From the NCBI GenBank assembly GCA_027422505.1, contig JAPQWV010000682.1:186001-250000 (forward strand): 64,000 bases of DNA. Direction: 5' to 3'. Under the pieces are notes generated by a model. It saw nothing but the letters and a program-made list of their open reading frames with translations. It made no database searches and was not told where the DNA came from. A program made the translations under genes and the position numbers. The first letter of the stretch is position 1. Each line of letters starts with the position of its first letter. Source of the stretch: Craterostigma plantagineum. Lineage: Eukaryota; Streptophyta; Magnoliopsida; Lamiales; Linderniaceae. Below, piece by piece: positions 10,711-22,851 of this stretch.

Positions 10711-13348
10711 ATGCCTCGATCTTCTCGAACAGGTATACTAATATTTGATCCAGAAATCGAGAGGACCGCGAGGGCGAATCGAAAGGCAAAAAGGGAAAAG
10801 GATCCCACTATATCAATATCCAGCACGGAGTCCGAACAAGAATCTTCCGCAAGCGATATGGAGGAAACCGAACAACAGCTGCCAATCCGCCTTACATTGA
10901 GGGATATGGCTACGACAGATGTTAATCATCAGCCGCTCTGCATTGAATTCCCTATTCTTCAAACACCTTTTGAGTTAAAATCAGGTTTAATCCATTTACT
11001 TCCTACTTTTCGTGGTAACGCAGGTGAGGATCCGCACAAGCACTTAAAGGAGTTTCACATGGTTTGCTCAACCATGAAGCCAAATGGGGTCACGGAAGAT
11101 CAGATAAGTCTTTGCGCATTTCCATTCTCGTTAGCAGATCACGCAAAAGACTGGTTATACTACTTACCATCGGGTTCGATTACTACATGGGTCGAGCTTA
11201 AAAAGCAATTCCTTGCAAAATTCTTCCCTGCATCTCGTGCCGCAAACATTCGTAAAGAAATCTACGGGATTCGACAATGGAACGGAGAAACTCTGCATGA
11301 ATATTGGGAAAGATTCAAGCGGTTGTGCGCAAGCTGTCCAAGTCATCAAATTTCCGAGTTAGCGCTTATCCAATAATTTTACGAAGGCTTGCTACCCATG
11401 GAGAGAAACATGATTGACGCAGCAAGTGGAGGAGCGCTGGTCGATAAAACGGCAGACGAGGCTCGTCGGCTTATCTCGAGCATGGCCACAAATGCGCAAC
11501 AATTTGGAACACGTCAAGAAGTAGGCCAGCAAAGGATGAACGAGGTAAGTGTTACTTCGTTTGAGCAAAAATTAGATTCGCTAACGTCTCTTGTGGAAAA
11601 ACTTGTGATTGGAAAAACGAGTCAGGTAAAAGCTTGTGGTATATGTCAATTTGCAGGACATGCAACAGCAAATTGTCCTTCACTTCAGTTTGATCCTAGC
11701 GAGCAAGCCAATACAATTGGAGGGTACACAGGGCCATCTCAAAAACGCTATGATCCATACTCGAGTCAATACAATTCCGGGTGGCGTGACCACCCAGATC
11801 TGAGCTACGGAAATCGACCGCCAGGTTTCATGCAGCAAGCACCAAGACCACCAAATCCTCCTCAACAAACTGCACCATCAAAGCCAGATATGTCTTTGGA
11901 AGATATTGTTAAGGATTTAGCAACTAGTACCGCCATTTTTCAACAGGAAACTCGATCGAGCATTAACGAAACGCGCTCAAGCGTGCAAAATTTAGAAAGG
12001 CAAGTATCTCAGTTGGCGGTACAAATGAGTCAAATATAGAATGAGAAGGGAAAACTACCAGCTCAAGTCGAAATAAATCCAAAAGCAAATGTGAGTATGA
12101 TGACTCTTCGAAATGGGAAAGAGATCGGGCAGCCAAGTCATGATGAAGCCCACGCGAAACTTTCAAGTGATAATAAAAATAAGGGAAGCGGGAAGAAGGT
12201 AAGTAATAATTCGAATATTGATAAACCTAATATTGTTATTCCTCCACCTTTTCCTGGAAGGTTTGCTAGGGTGAAACAAGAAGAAGAAGAAGAAGAAGAA
12301 GAAGAAGAAGAAGAAGAAAAGAGTATAATGGAGACCTTCAGCAAAATCGAGATCAACATTCCACTTTTGGATGCTATCAAGCAAATCCCACGCTACGCAA
12401 AATATTTAAAGGAAATGTGCTCGAACAAAAGGAAACACAAACCGGAAGGAAAAATCATAGTAAGTGAAAATGTTTCCTCTGCGCTTCAACGAAAACTTCC
12501 CCAAAAATATAAGGACCCAGGTATGTTTGCTATCTCGGTTACTATAGGGACGAGAAAAATAGATAATGCCATGTTAGATTTAGGAGCGTCAATCAATGTT
12601 ATGCCGTTATCTTTATTCAATGAGATGAGTATGGGACCTCTTAAGTGCACTGATATGCCTTCAACTAGCAAATAGGTCCATTATTTATCCCGAGGGATTA
12701 GTTGAAGATGTTCTAGTAAAATGTGGTGAATTTATTTTTCCCGCCGATTTCTACATTGTTGACATGGATGATGAACATGCGCTTGATTCTGTTGTTATTT
12801 TATTAGGTCGGTCATTCATGAAAACGGCTAAAACTAAGATAGACGTTGATTCAGGAACCCTTACTTTCGAGTTTGATGGTAAAAAGCTTACTATGAATGT
12901 ACTTGATGCTATGAAATATCCTAATGAACCAGAATCTATTAGCATGATTAATGCATTGGTTCGAGATGATTTTGAGCGTAATTTTACTAACGACACACTC
13001 GACTATGTGATTAAGTATAGTAAAACAGAAAAAGATTTGCATTTTGAAGCGGACAAAGATATCAGAAATGCGATCATGACATTACACGCACTTTCGGAAG
13101 TTCACGACCAATCAGCTCTAAAATATTTGTTGTCGAAGGAGTTAAAACCGCACTTAATACGATGGATTTTGTTGCTTCAAGAGTTTAATTGGGAGGTCAA
13201 GGATCGCAAAGGCGTGGACAACTCCGTGGCGGACCACTTGAGCCGTTTGATCCGTGACGAAAAGCCATTACCGATTTCTGAAACGTTGTCAGATGAGGAA
13301 TTATTTCGCCTTAAAAAGGTCAAGCTGAGCCTGCCCATTTATGAATGA
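10711..13348 (+). pseudogene. gag-protease frame with RNase H tail of the Athila-like element (arm 1)
   Basis: From ATG 10711 the protein begins with the Athila-type phrase FDPEIERTARANRKAKREKD, followed by the retrotransposon gag region (HLKEFHMVCSTMKPNGV, LKKQFLAKFFPASRA, WERFKRLCASCPSHQISELA). A TAA (11374) and a TAG (12037) interrupt one continuous frame. A zinc-knuckle-like CGICQFAGHATANC follows near 11636-11677. The aspartic protease site MLDLGASINVMPLSLF lies near 12570. A 2-base loss near 12655 shifts the frame, and the downstream part joins protease (ILLGRSFMKTAKTKIDVDSG) to the last part of RNase H ([31 protein letters not shown]). A GAA run of 13 codons (12280-12318) is 5 codons in arm 2. 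No RT or integrase is present, so the frame cannot support transposition alone. Confidence 0.88.
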
Positions 13349-14980
13349 ACTCGAAGAACGGAGACTACGTCTAGCCAAAGACGTTAAAGAAAAGCGCTTA
13401 TTGGGAGGCAACCCAATATTATCCTATTTTATTTTGTTATCCATTTTATCTATGTTTTCAATGATGATTAAGCAGGTTTTCTCTCAGCTCAGTATGCTAC
13501 AAGACCTCACTAGGCTCTGGACCAAATATCCTCTCGCTCGGAATTTCTCTACAATTCCAGCACGGTCAGGGAAGTTTTATTTTCAATATCATTTTACCAC
13601 TTCTTTACATCTACTTTGAAATATTAAAATGAAAACTAGGATGGGAATCTTTAGATTATAGCAACTATTTTCGTTTAGAATCTACATTGAGGACAATGCA
13701 GAGTTTAGGTGTGGGGGAGATTTTCTCATGCTATTTTATGAAAAAATATCTTGTTTCGAGCAAACCGACGTGCATTAGTTAGAACATGAGAGAAACAATT
13801 AGGAATAACTATTTGGTATTAGGATGATTGTTCATTTTCTTCAGTTGATTTTAAGTCTGAATGCGCAAGAGTCGACACAAAGCCCACTTAAATATGTGAG
13901 ATTTGAGCCCAAAAATCTAAAAAAAGAAAAAAAAGAGTATTTATCTTTATACTCAGTTCTTTTTCCTACGAGTATCACATATGTTTCAAATATTCTAGAA
14001 CTTGCTCTATTATACATGTTGATATCATTGGCGGCTTTTTGTGTACAAAAGTGATTAAGGCACTTAGGATTAAGCCATTGGCCTCACACTGACCCTTCCT
14101 TCAATATTTTCCGCTTAGTGAGCCAGTTTGAGCCTTAAGTCTTATTTTTCTTGTTGAATTTAAGCCACTATAATTACCCAGATATATCCTTTTGGCTTTC
14201 TTTTCAACCCACTGTCGGATTGGATGAATTATTAATTGCTTATATTCCACGATTTCGAGATTGATAATAAACTAATGAGTCCAGATATGTAATATTAGGA
14301 GTCTTATAGTTATAGCGGAAAAAAAATCATCCGAAAAAAAATATATTCGAAAAAAAAAAGAAGCGAATACGAAAAAAAAAAAACCAAGACAAAAAATATA
14401 TTAAAAAAAAAAAGTTATTAACCGCTAGTTTTGTCGGTATTGGGGAATTTTGAGTTGTCTTGGATTAGAAACTATAGCATGAAAGTATGATCATTGTGAT
14501 TCTCATATTGAGAAGTAGTCGTGCGTCATGAGAAAGTCGTGAGATTTAACGATTAAATAATCATCTGGTCCGATAATTTTACCTACTTTTCCAAAATATC
14601 CTACCTAAACCCTAAGTCCCATTACAACCCAATAAAAGACCTTATTGATTTGTACACTGAGTCGCTATGTGAATACAATGTGATATGCTAGCAAGCTTAT
14701 GGTAATATCGTTCATAGTGTTGATTTGAGCGTATACACATATACCCCATAAACACTATGAGCGCATTGAGAGAATCCATGTGAGAGTTGTTGATTGTTGT
14801 GGCTTTCAGGCTTTACTGAGGTTGTCAAAAATTAATATGATTGTCTAGTGCTAAGTGTTATGAACAATTGCTATCTCTAGGACAAATTAATGTATGCCGG
14901 CGAACTCCTGATGAGAATGTTTGCATCTTCTATCTCGAGTAAATACTTGAGGACAAGCATTATTTAAGTGTGGTAGAATT
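13349..14980 (+). other. 3' noncoding module and polypurine end of the Athila-like element (arm 1)
   Basis: No long ORF. Contains GGTGTGGGGGAG (near 13708), an A-rich tract (about 14320-14415) and, near the end, AAGTGTGGTAGAATT directly before the 3' LTR, a likely polypurine-type primer region. Much of 13980-14850 resembles 55730-56570 of the other LTR element in this window, for example CATTACAACC, GTGAATAC/TGTGATAT and GTGTGAGAGTTGTT-like segments. Confidence 0.7.
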
Positions 14981-16467
14981 TGATAAAACAATAATTTACC
15001 TTTTGTTAACCCAACAAGAACATGATATTGGGCCAGTTTTATATTGATTCGGCCCATGAGGGTTTTGATATGTGTTTCAAGTTGTTACAGGAACAATGGA
15101 GAGTGGATTACACGCACTACAGCTCAAACACATCCATTCCCAGCAGTCAACATTCGCACGGCTCGAGGTAGTTGTTGAGCAAGAAACAAAGCACTCAGCA
15201 CGCACAAGATCACGAGGAGCAGCTCAAGAATCAAATAATACAGCTCAAGCATGATTTTTGAGATTTTCTGTCATCACTCGTTCGTCATTGATTTGGCTTA
15301 GTCGAGATTTATTTTCCTATTTAAAGGGAGGGGAGAGCCACGAAGAAGATATACCTCTCACACTTTCATTCTGTTTCAATGGTGTTATTTGGAATATGTA
15401 GTTCCGTCTTAATTTCGTCTTTAAATATGTGCTATTTTGTTGGGTTTTCATTTTAAAGACAGTCTTTTACTTAGTTAAGCTTCAAGGTCCATCGTCATCA
15501 TTTAGCTTGGCTATGTTATGGTATTTTATGTTGCTAAGAGTCATAGCAAAGGAGAATAGGGCTATTCTTCATCTATCAGTATGGCTACTATGATTATTCC
15601 CTTTCATCGTGTTTCATTTTATATTACAGAGTGAAAAGAGAGGTCTGTGAGAGATTAATGTCGCAACTTTCATCTTTATGTTTTTTTTTTTATTGAGTGT
15701 GGCCGAGTCATATCGAGTAGAATAAAGCTGTAGTTTTATTGGTACTTCTGCTTTCATTTTCCTGTTTTCATTTTCTTTCTTGAGAGAGACCCATAGGTGC
15801 AAGCGATTGAGAGAGATGTTCCATCTTATTTTCCATAGTGTAGCAGAGTTTGAGCGTGAGTGGGGAGAGATGATGTGAGAGCAGAGAGTGATTGAGAAAG
15901 AGAGACGAGTGTGAGAGTTCGATTTTGCCCTTTCTCATTTTAAGAACTATTGCTTCACTTTTCTAGTTGTTCGACATTTCAACTTTTTATATTATAAGTC
16001 ATATGATATAAGTCTTAAGCACACACGTGGGAAGCATATCGAAATAGTTCTGTTACCTTTTATTATCGTTGGATAAAGCGAAACGTTTGATGTGCTGTTT
16101 GTGCGAGAATTTACAAACAAGGTCGCAATACACGGTTGTAAGCTTATATTTATTCAGTTCAATATGTCGATTAATTTCATATACGCTTTGATTAATATGT
16201 TTAGCAACTACTATTGGATCGTTCTTCGTTTCGATCTTCTCAGTTACCGTTGCATCTAAAATTTTGTCAACAAAACCCCCTCTCCCTAATATTAGTATTA
16301 ATATTATTATAATTATTATTATTATTATTATTATTGTTTTTATCGATCGAACTTAAAATTAGAACTAAATCGACCATTTTCCCTGTGGAGACGATCCCTA
16401 TTTTCGCTATACTCATATTTAGTGAATAAAGGTGATTAATTTATTTTTGGCCGTTTTCGACGCGACA
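14981..16467 (+). repeat. 3' LTR of the arm 1 Athila-like element
   Basis: 1487 bases beginning TGATAAAACAATAATTTACC and ending GACGCGACA (TG...CA). It contains a TTA-rich microsatellite near 16300-16340. The flank after it (AGCAG) is LINE sequence. Confidence 0.9.
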
Positions 16468-17192
16468 AGCAGTGGAGTGTCTTGACCACATCTTCTTCTC
16501 CTGTTTTAGAGCCCAACATGTTTGGAAAATTGCGCCAATCACTTGGGATGGAATTCAAGATAATGCAGTGGATTTCAAGAACTGGTGGGCAAGACTTTGC
16601 GTTGGACCAAATACAGACTGTTTTCAGGAGAGGGTTCAAATGTCGGTCTATATCCTTTGGATGCTGTGGAAAACACGAAACACTCTGGATTTTTGAAAAG
16701 ACGGCGATGACAGAACATGACGTGGTAGACCATGCCTTAGCTGAGTGGCATGAATTTTCCAAAGTCATTTAATTCTGTCATGTTTTTTATGTGGAAGATT
16801 TGGGCTGTAACTGTGCGGGAACCTTCTTCTGTTGGGGGCGATTAGTGTAGGGTTGGGAGCTTCCTCGGCCAGTGCATTCATCGGCTCTTGCTGTTTTGTC
16901 CTCTTTCCTCCCAGATTTTGTTTGCTGAGATTGCAGATTACTAGGGTGCTTTATGATTCCAGTGGTGATCTTCTCAACGAACTGTCAAGCTTTGGTTCAG
17001 TGGCTGGAAATTGGCTCTTTTGGCTTGTTGTTGGGTTCCCTTTTTTATATTCTTCCAAACTTATTCTTTTTGTCTGTTTGTTCTCTTGCAATCATATGCT
17101 TTTTTTTCTCCTTAAGGAGTTTGATCCCTTTTGATCTTGTGTAACTTAAGGGATTTTTTGGGCTGTTGAGTCCTTGTACGTTTTTTTTTTTG
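16468..17192 (+). mobile_element. 5'-truncated LINE (L1-type) 3' end (arm 1)
   Basis: 16472-16770 encodes CLDHIFFSCFRAQHVWKIAP and VQMSVYILWMLWKTRN, the zinc-binding RT-associated domain (zf-RVT) found at the C-terminus of plant LINE polyproteins. A ~400-base 3' UTR follows and ends GGGCTGTTGAGTCCTTGTAC before a T-rich tail. Only the last part of ORF2 survives. The 5' break coincides with the end of the Athila-like 3' LTR, so the LTR element probably inserted into the LINE. Confidence 0.8.
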
Positions 17193-17678
17193 GAATGAAA
17201 TCACCAGTTAAAAGGGAAAAAAAAGAAACATATAACTTGCAGTCGAGATGGCAAAAAAGTAAATTGCAGTTCATATTTCACATACTTAGAGTTAGAATAC
17301 ACTTTACAACAATTTGCAGGATTTTTCCCCCACAAATCCCTCAAATCTCTTGATCTCATATTATTCAAGCCTTATTGTAACCCCATGTGTTTTTTCGGTG
17401 GATATTTCTCCGCAGCAATCATCCTCAAGCTTTTGAGCTGTTAAAAGCTAATCATGTCTACTTATTCTTATAAGAGTTTGACAATTTTTTCGCGGTCTTC
17501 TTCAACCTTCACATTAGGACAGACAGTGTCTGTTATTATATCGATCCAATTAAGAGATTCAACATCTAATGTGACCAATGAGACTGTAAAAAAAACGGGT
17601 AACAAAACCATCTTCCATTGTCTTGCTTCATGCTAAAAAGTAAAAACGTAAGCACTGTGAGTCCGGGTTGTATTTTCC

Positions 17679-17690
17679 TATATATAAAAC
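17679..17690 (+). promoter_or_regulatory. TATA box of the serpin copy (arm 1)
   Basis: CTATATATAAAAC lies about 105 bases before the first serpin codons, at a normal distance for a plant core promoter. The identical sequence is mirrored in arm 2. Confidence 0.5.
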
Positions 17691-17793
17691 CACATATCTC
17701 GAATCAATCTCATTACATATTTCGTCGAACAAATCTTCTCACTCCAAAAAAATCCATCTCTTGCCGTGAGAAAAAGCAAATAAGCCAAAGCAC

Positions 17794-19277
17794 CTCAGAC
17801 AATCAATCGTCAACCAAACCGACGTGTCCCTAGCGCTGACCAGCCACGTCATCATTACCAAGGCCAAAGCGGCGAACCTCGTCTTCTCGCCGCTTTCGAT
17901 CCACGTGGTGTTGGGTCTGATCGGTTCCGGGTCGGGGGTCGAACGGCCCGACCCGAGAGCAGCTGTTGGATTCTTGAAGTCAAAATCGAACGATGAGGTC
18001 AACTCTCTGGCTTCCCAGCTGGTGACGACTATTTTGACCGACGGCGGAGCCCGCGTTTGCCAATGGGGTTTGGGTGGATCAGAGCCTTACGTTCAAGCCC
18101 GAGTTTGAAGATGTTGTGACGAATCACTATAAGGCGTCGTCGAGCCTCGTCGATTTCCAGACTAAGGTTAGACGGTCGTTAATTGATTCCTTTTTCTTAT
18201 CGCCTTGGTGAATTTTGTTTTTTGTTTTTATTGTTATGGGGATAATGCGATGGAAGATGGTTAAACCTTATGCCATGGATGCTTAGGATATGTCATATGC
18301 ATTGGCCATGGATTTAAAGTTAGTATCTTGATTGAAGTCAAGATTTACTGGTTCAGTAGAGTAGAAAGAAAGGAACCCTTAAATAGAACAAAGGGGAACA
18401 AATAACAGAAGTGATATTTATATGTTGCGCCATGTTTGAGCTGTGTTTTTACTCGCTAAAAGATGTTCTGCCATCTGACAAATGATGTGTTTGAATAGGC
18501 TACCGAGGTTGCAAAAACAGTGAATAGTTGGGCTGAGAATCAAACGAATGGCTTAATCAAAGAGCTCCTCCCACGAGGTTCAGTCGATGCTTCATCTCGA
18601 GTCATCTTCACAAACGCATTGTACTTCAAAGGAGCATGGAACGAAAAGTTCGACCCTTCGCAGACAAAAGAGCGCGAATTCTTCCTCTTGGACAGCACCT
18701 CAATTCAAGCCCCCTTCATGACGAGCAAGAACAAGCAGTACGTCAGCGCCTTCGATGGCTTCAAAGTCTTGGGGCTTCCTTACAAGCAAGGAGAAGACAA
18801 GCGCAGGTTCTCAATGTACATCTTCTTGCCCGATGCGAGAAACGGGCTGCCCGATCTAGTCGAGAAGATGGAATCGGAGCCCGAGTTCATCGATCAACAC
18901 ATCCCGCGCCAGAAAGTCAAAGTCAGCGACTTTCTAATCCCGAAATTCAAGATCGATTTTGGGTTCGAGGCTTCTGAGGTTCTCAAGGGGCTGGGGCTCG
19001 CGCTTCCTTTTGAAGATGGTGGGCTCACTGAGATGGTGGATTCAGTTTCAGGGAAAAAATTGTACGTTTCGAACATATTTCACAAGTCATATATTGAGGT
19101 TAACGAGGAAGGTACTGAAGCAGCTTCTGCTACTGCTGGCCTTCTGATGTTGAGGGCTATGTTGGTTGAAGAAAAGCTCGTTTTGTGGCTGATCATCCTT
19201 TCTTGTTCGTGGTAAGGGAAGATCTTACGGGCGTGGTTATGTTTGTCGGACAAGTGCTTAATCCACTTGCTAATTAG
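17794..19277 (+). pseudogene. LR-type plant serpin pseudogene (arm 1)
   Basis: Exon 1 (17794-18166) encodes LRQSIVNQTDVSLALTSHVI, the usual serpin start, but the codon pair where Met-Asp is expected reads AAG CAC, and an in-frame TGA lies just upstream, so the ATG is lost. A frame break near 18045-18053 precedes FANGVWVDQSLTFKPEFEDV. The intron (18167-18498) is at the conserved plant serpin position. Exon 2 holds LIKELLPRGSVDASSRVIFT, FKVLGLPYKQGEDKRRFSMY, the hinge EVNEEGTEAASATAG and reactive loop with Leu-Arg (MLRAM) as probable P2-P1. This is the LR type that in Arabidopsis serpin 1 inhibits papain-like and metacaspase proteases. A one-base loss near 19170 shifts the frame before [20 protein letters not shown]. 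The same lesions occur in arm 2, so they predate the duplication. It cannot make a functional inhibitor. Confidence 0.9.
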
Positions 19278-19628
19278 TGGGCTGTTGTTGCTATGCTATC
19301 TTATGTTTTCCTAATAAACAGATCATAAGTTAGGGCCTTGAGCTTTCTGTTGTATGAAGTACATATACCTTTTTGAATGGACAAAGTATGGAATAAACCT
19401 GCTCTTCATCGTATTGCATATATGTGTTGCTTCGTTGACTCGTATATAAATCGACTGAAACATCAATCCTTACAACCTATGTCCGCCAAACAACGCGAAG
19501 CACCCAACTAGTACCAACCACATATAACGTGTTCAAACTCACTAAGCCATATCATTACTGATAAGTACCATTTTATTACATAAAGTACAGGGCTATTACA
19601 TCTAAAGCAGGGTCACCTTCATAGTTTA

Positions 19629-22157
19629 CTAATCAGTAAGCCAATCCAAGGTGAAACGCTCTTTGGAGACCTGACACAGGCCCGGCCTACACTGTTCCAA
19701 ATCTTTCCAAAGGAGATAAGCCTCTTCGTCGCAGACCACACGCCTCAAAGACTGCAAAAAACCCACAGAAACGGGCAAGCGTTTCAACAAAGGACAATCC
19801 CTCATATCGATTTTCTCAAGGCTCACGCATCCCCCTATGTCCTCGGGCAGGCATCTGATGTTAACGCACTGTGAAATGTCAATATACTTCAGCCAAATTA
19901 GGTTTCTGATGCTTAAGGGGAGGCTCTTGAGATTAGGACAGGACGACAATCTTAAACTCTGGAGAAAACTGATCCTGCCCAAATCAGAGGGTAGCTCTTG
20001 GAAGGTGTCGCAGTTTGTGACGCTTAGGCTCTTGAGGGTGTGCATTTGGCATATTGTGGGGGGCAGTTCGGTCAAATTGATGCAGTGGTCTAATTTGAGT
20101 TCGGAGAGTGTTGGGAAGAGATTGGGTAAGTTGACGTAGGCAGAGTTATCGGGGTTTCGTTATGTCGCAAAGGATGAGGGATATTTTTTTCAGGTTCTTC
20201 AAGGGTGTTGTGATGTTTGGTAATAAGGGAACAGAAATCTTTTTGAACCATAGGTTTCTGAGGTTAGTTAGGTTGCTGAAGGCTGAAGTGTTGTGCAGGA
20301 CAGAACTCGAGGCGCTGGCGTTGATCAGTATCAGGTTTCTGAGGTAAGGCATGTTCTCGAGAAAAGGTGGTAAGAAGTAGTTCTTCGATGTGAAGTTTAG
20401 GACTACGACTTCGGCTTTTGGGAATTGCATTTGTACCCAATCCATCTCTGCCATTTCACCTGTGGACATTAGGTTTGCGTATGGTTACGGTAGATACAGA
20501 TGGTCCATATGCATTTGTTCGCATGATATTTATGCTAAATTACCCCTAAATCACAACAACTTTCTGGTATGTATACCTGTATGAATTGAGATAACTCGAG
20601 CATCGAATGGCTTATCAACGTTCCTCTCCCACTCTTTGAGACTCCCATCTTCTCTTCTAGGCATGAGCAGTCTCTTCCTGTGATTTACTCCGCCAACGTT
20701 ACTTAAATGTATGGCAAGATCCCGCAAAACGTCGTGCTGATATGTTGAAATCTCATAGTAACTGATATATTTATCTCCAGCCCTGCAAAAAATGTATCAG
20801 TAAAACACCTCACGACCATAAATAGTAGTAACCTCCCAAATTTATTTTCTTGTTTGAAAGCTCGACCAACACAGCAAAAGCATCATCTTCATCTATGTCA
20901 TGGAGTTCGACCCACATGTTAACAAGTAAAGCGAGGGGGATCTTTTTGTCTTCGGGAAATGCACCAATATCCAAGAAGCATTCTCTGTCCCTCTCAGACA
21001 GATTGTCGATGCTCATTTTCATGCGCTCCAGCAATTGAACTTCGTGCGATTCACAAAGAGGTTGTCCTCTGGATAATCTGTTCTTTGCACTCTTCCACAG
21101 CATCTCGGGTTGGCCCTTAAGCGACGACCCTATCACTTCTAGTGCAAGTGGAAGCCCTTTACATTCGTCCACAACCTATTATGAGACGAAAACAAGTGTT
21201 AAGCAAACAAAAAATTGCTCCGAGGAAGAAAGGGTGAACAGATTAAGTGTTGTTACCTCCTTAACCAGATTCTTGTCTGCAATTACGGGAACCGAAGGTT
21301 GTCCAAAAGCAAAGTGACAGAACAGAGACATGGCTTCATCTTCAGTCAAAAGGTCCAATTCGTAGGAGTGATCAACTACAGATGGTGGGAGTTTTAACCG
21401 TGAAACTACTAGGATTTTGCAACCTGGTATTTTGATTAGTAACTGTTCTAGGACTGATTGAGTCCAAACGTCATCGAGAACTAGCAATGTCCTCGCAGAA
21501 GATGGCACTTGGTAACTTAGGAGGTTCAATTGAGGGAAACTTTCGACATTAGGCGAGATGCTGTTCCCCGATAACATTCTCCAGATTTTCGACCTCAGCT
21601 GCTCGACGTTTGGGGATTGAGATACGGTAATGAAGAAAACCCTCTCATTAAAATAACCTGAACAAAGCAATGATCAAACTTCGGAATCAACAATACATAG
21701 GCTTTCTAGAAACAAAGTTTAGATTGTTGTGTGTGTAATAACACATACCCTTAACATCTCGGTCTAAGCAAATCTCTCTAGCAAGAGTAGTCTTCCCACT
21801 CCCACCAATGTATTCCAACAACCCCACAATCGTCAGCCAACAACAGCTTTTTCACCTTCAATTTCCCAATCTCCAAACCGCTGTTTGAATTCCCCAAAAT
21901 AGCCTCATCACCACCCCAATACCCAGCCTCATTCCCTGCAAAATCACAACTTTCCACGTGGCCTATCTTCAAAGTCCCCAATTTCCACTCCAGCCTACGA
22001 ATCGCTCCTCCATGCCAAACCTCACATGGTGAACGTCCGCTAGAACGTGGACCTGCATGGGCCCCTTCATGAATTGGGACACTGTCTTTTCCAATTTCTC
22101 CATCTTCTTCGCGAGGCGCAAGTTTCTGTCACGTTCCATTTTGGAGAAGAGAGGACC
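19629..22157 (-). pseudogene. ADR1-like helper NLR (RPW8-NB-LRR) pseudogene (arm 1)
   Basis: Reading leftwards, the copy starts after a splice acceptor with LAKKMEKLEKTVSQFMKGPM and QVHVLADVHHVRF, the end of the RPW8-like coiled-coil domain of ADR1-type helper NLRs. The first exon of that domain is missing. The P-loop is present in DNA (GGSGKTT) but lies behind frame breaks near 22134, 21997 and 21810. NB-ARC continues with LLVLDDVWTQSVLEQL, a CKGLPLALEVIGSSLKGQPE motif, and ECFLDIGAFPEDKKIPLALL. The LRR part has SLTNCD-like repeats and ends ERFTLDWLTD. Introns sit where ADR1 genes have them. ADR1 proteins relay signals from TIR-NLR sensors through EDS1/PAD4. This copy cannot encode an intact protein. 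It is tail-to-tail with the serpin, about 350 bases apart. Confidence 0.88.
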
Positions 22158-22400
22158 TGTCACAGTTCAATAAAATGAAAACGAATTCTCTCAAATTACC
22201 ATGAAATTAGGAATCACAGCGATTTACACGATTTTGTTTGGAAAAAATCAAAAGGCTTCAGAAAAAAACTCATGTGAAATGGGGAGAGAACAATATTCAG
22301 TCATCAGCTACCAACATCAGCATGATGATGGTATCAAATATCAATCAGTGAGAAAACATACAAAAGCAGATAATCACGCCCCCAACGTATAAAGACCGTT

Positions 22401-22851
22401 GCGAAATGGACAGCTTAACGAAATTGAAAATGACAATGAGGATAGAATGGACACGAGAATTTACGTGGAAAACCCCTTTTTAACTTGGGGTAGAAAACCA
22501 CGGGCGATGTAGAAATATTATTACTAGGGTAAAAACAGGGATTACAACCTCTCAATCTATAAAGGAGAAATCGCTCACTATCTCTCTTTATAGTCGGAAC
22601 AAATACCGAACAAATCCTCAATTTTTCTCTACCCTCTATTTCTTTCCTCTCTCTATTTTCTTTCTCTATTGGTTTTTGGTGTGTTTTCTAATGAACATAG
22701 GCAAGCCTATTTATAGGCTAAAGCTCGGGCTTAATGACAAAAACAACTATGTCATTGCTTAGCTCACTAATCATTATAATATTAATATAACTAAATATAT
22801 TATTATTACTAATGGGTAGGTGGGTGGATTAACCAACCCCCTTTTCCATCA
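22401..22851 (-). repeat. Copia 3' LTR (arm 1)
   Basis: About 451 bases that, read on the minus strand, begin TGATGGAAAAGGGGGTTGG after the polypurine tract and end near the CCATTTCGCA segment. The partner 5' LTR is not present. The outer end is inferred from the TG...CA rule only. Confidence 0.65.

Larger units (their letters stand above)
9305..16467 (+). mobile_element. Athila-like Ty3/Gypsy LTR element lacking RT and integrase (arm 1)
   Basis: Two homologous LTRs (9305-10628, truncated at its 5' side, and 14981-16467) flank a tRNA-Asp primer site, a gag-protease frame, a short RNase H tail and a long noncoding 3' region. Reverse transcriptase and integrase are absent: protease sequence passes directly into the end of RNase H within one frame. 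The element is therefore non-autonomous and would need proteins from an intact relative. Its 5' LTR lacks about 150 bases compared with the 3' LTR, and no 5' target-site copy can be found. The 3' LTR is followed by AGCAG inside a LINE remnant. The same element lies in mirror image at 38966-45677. Confidence 0.9.

Noticed and set aside
12138..12384. Poly-Ser and poly-Phe ORFs on the minus strand
   Set aside because: Antisense shadows of the GAA microsatellite in the gag frame.
14320..14415. A-rich stretch considered as a retroposon poly(A) tail (also 56041-56153)
   Set aside because: It occurs at the same relative place in two LTR elements and lies far from any non-LTR end, so it belongs to the shared 3' module.
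17739..18002. 87-codon minus-strand ORF over serpin exon 1
   Set aside because: Overlaps the clear serpin coding sequence in antisense and has no known domain.
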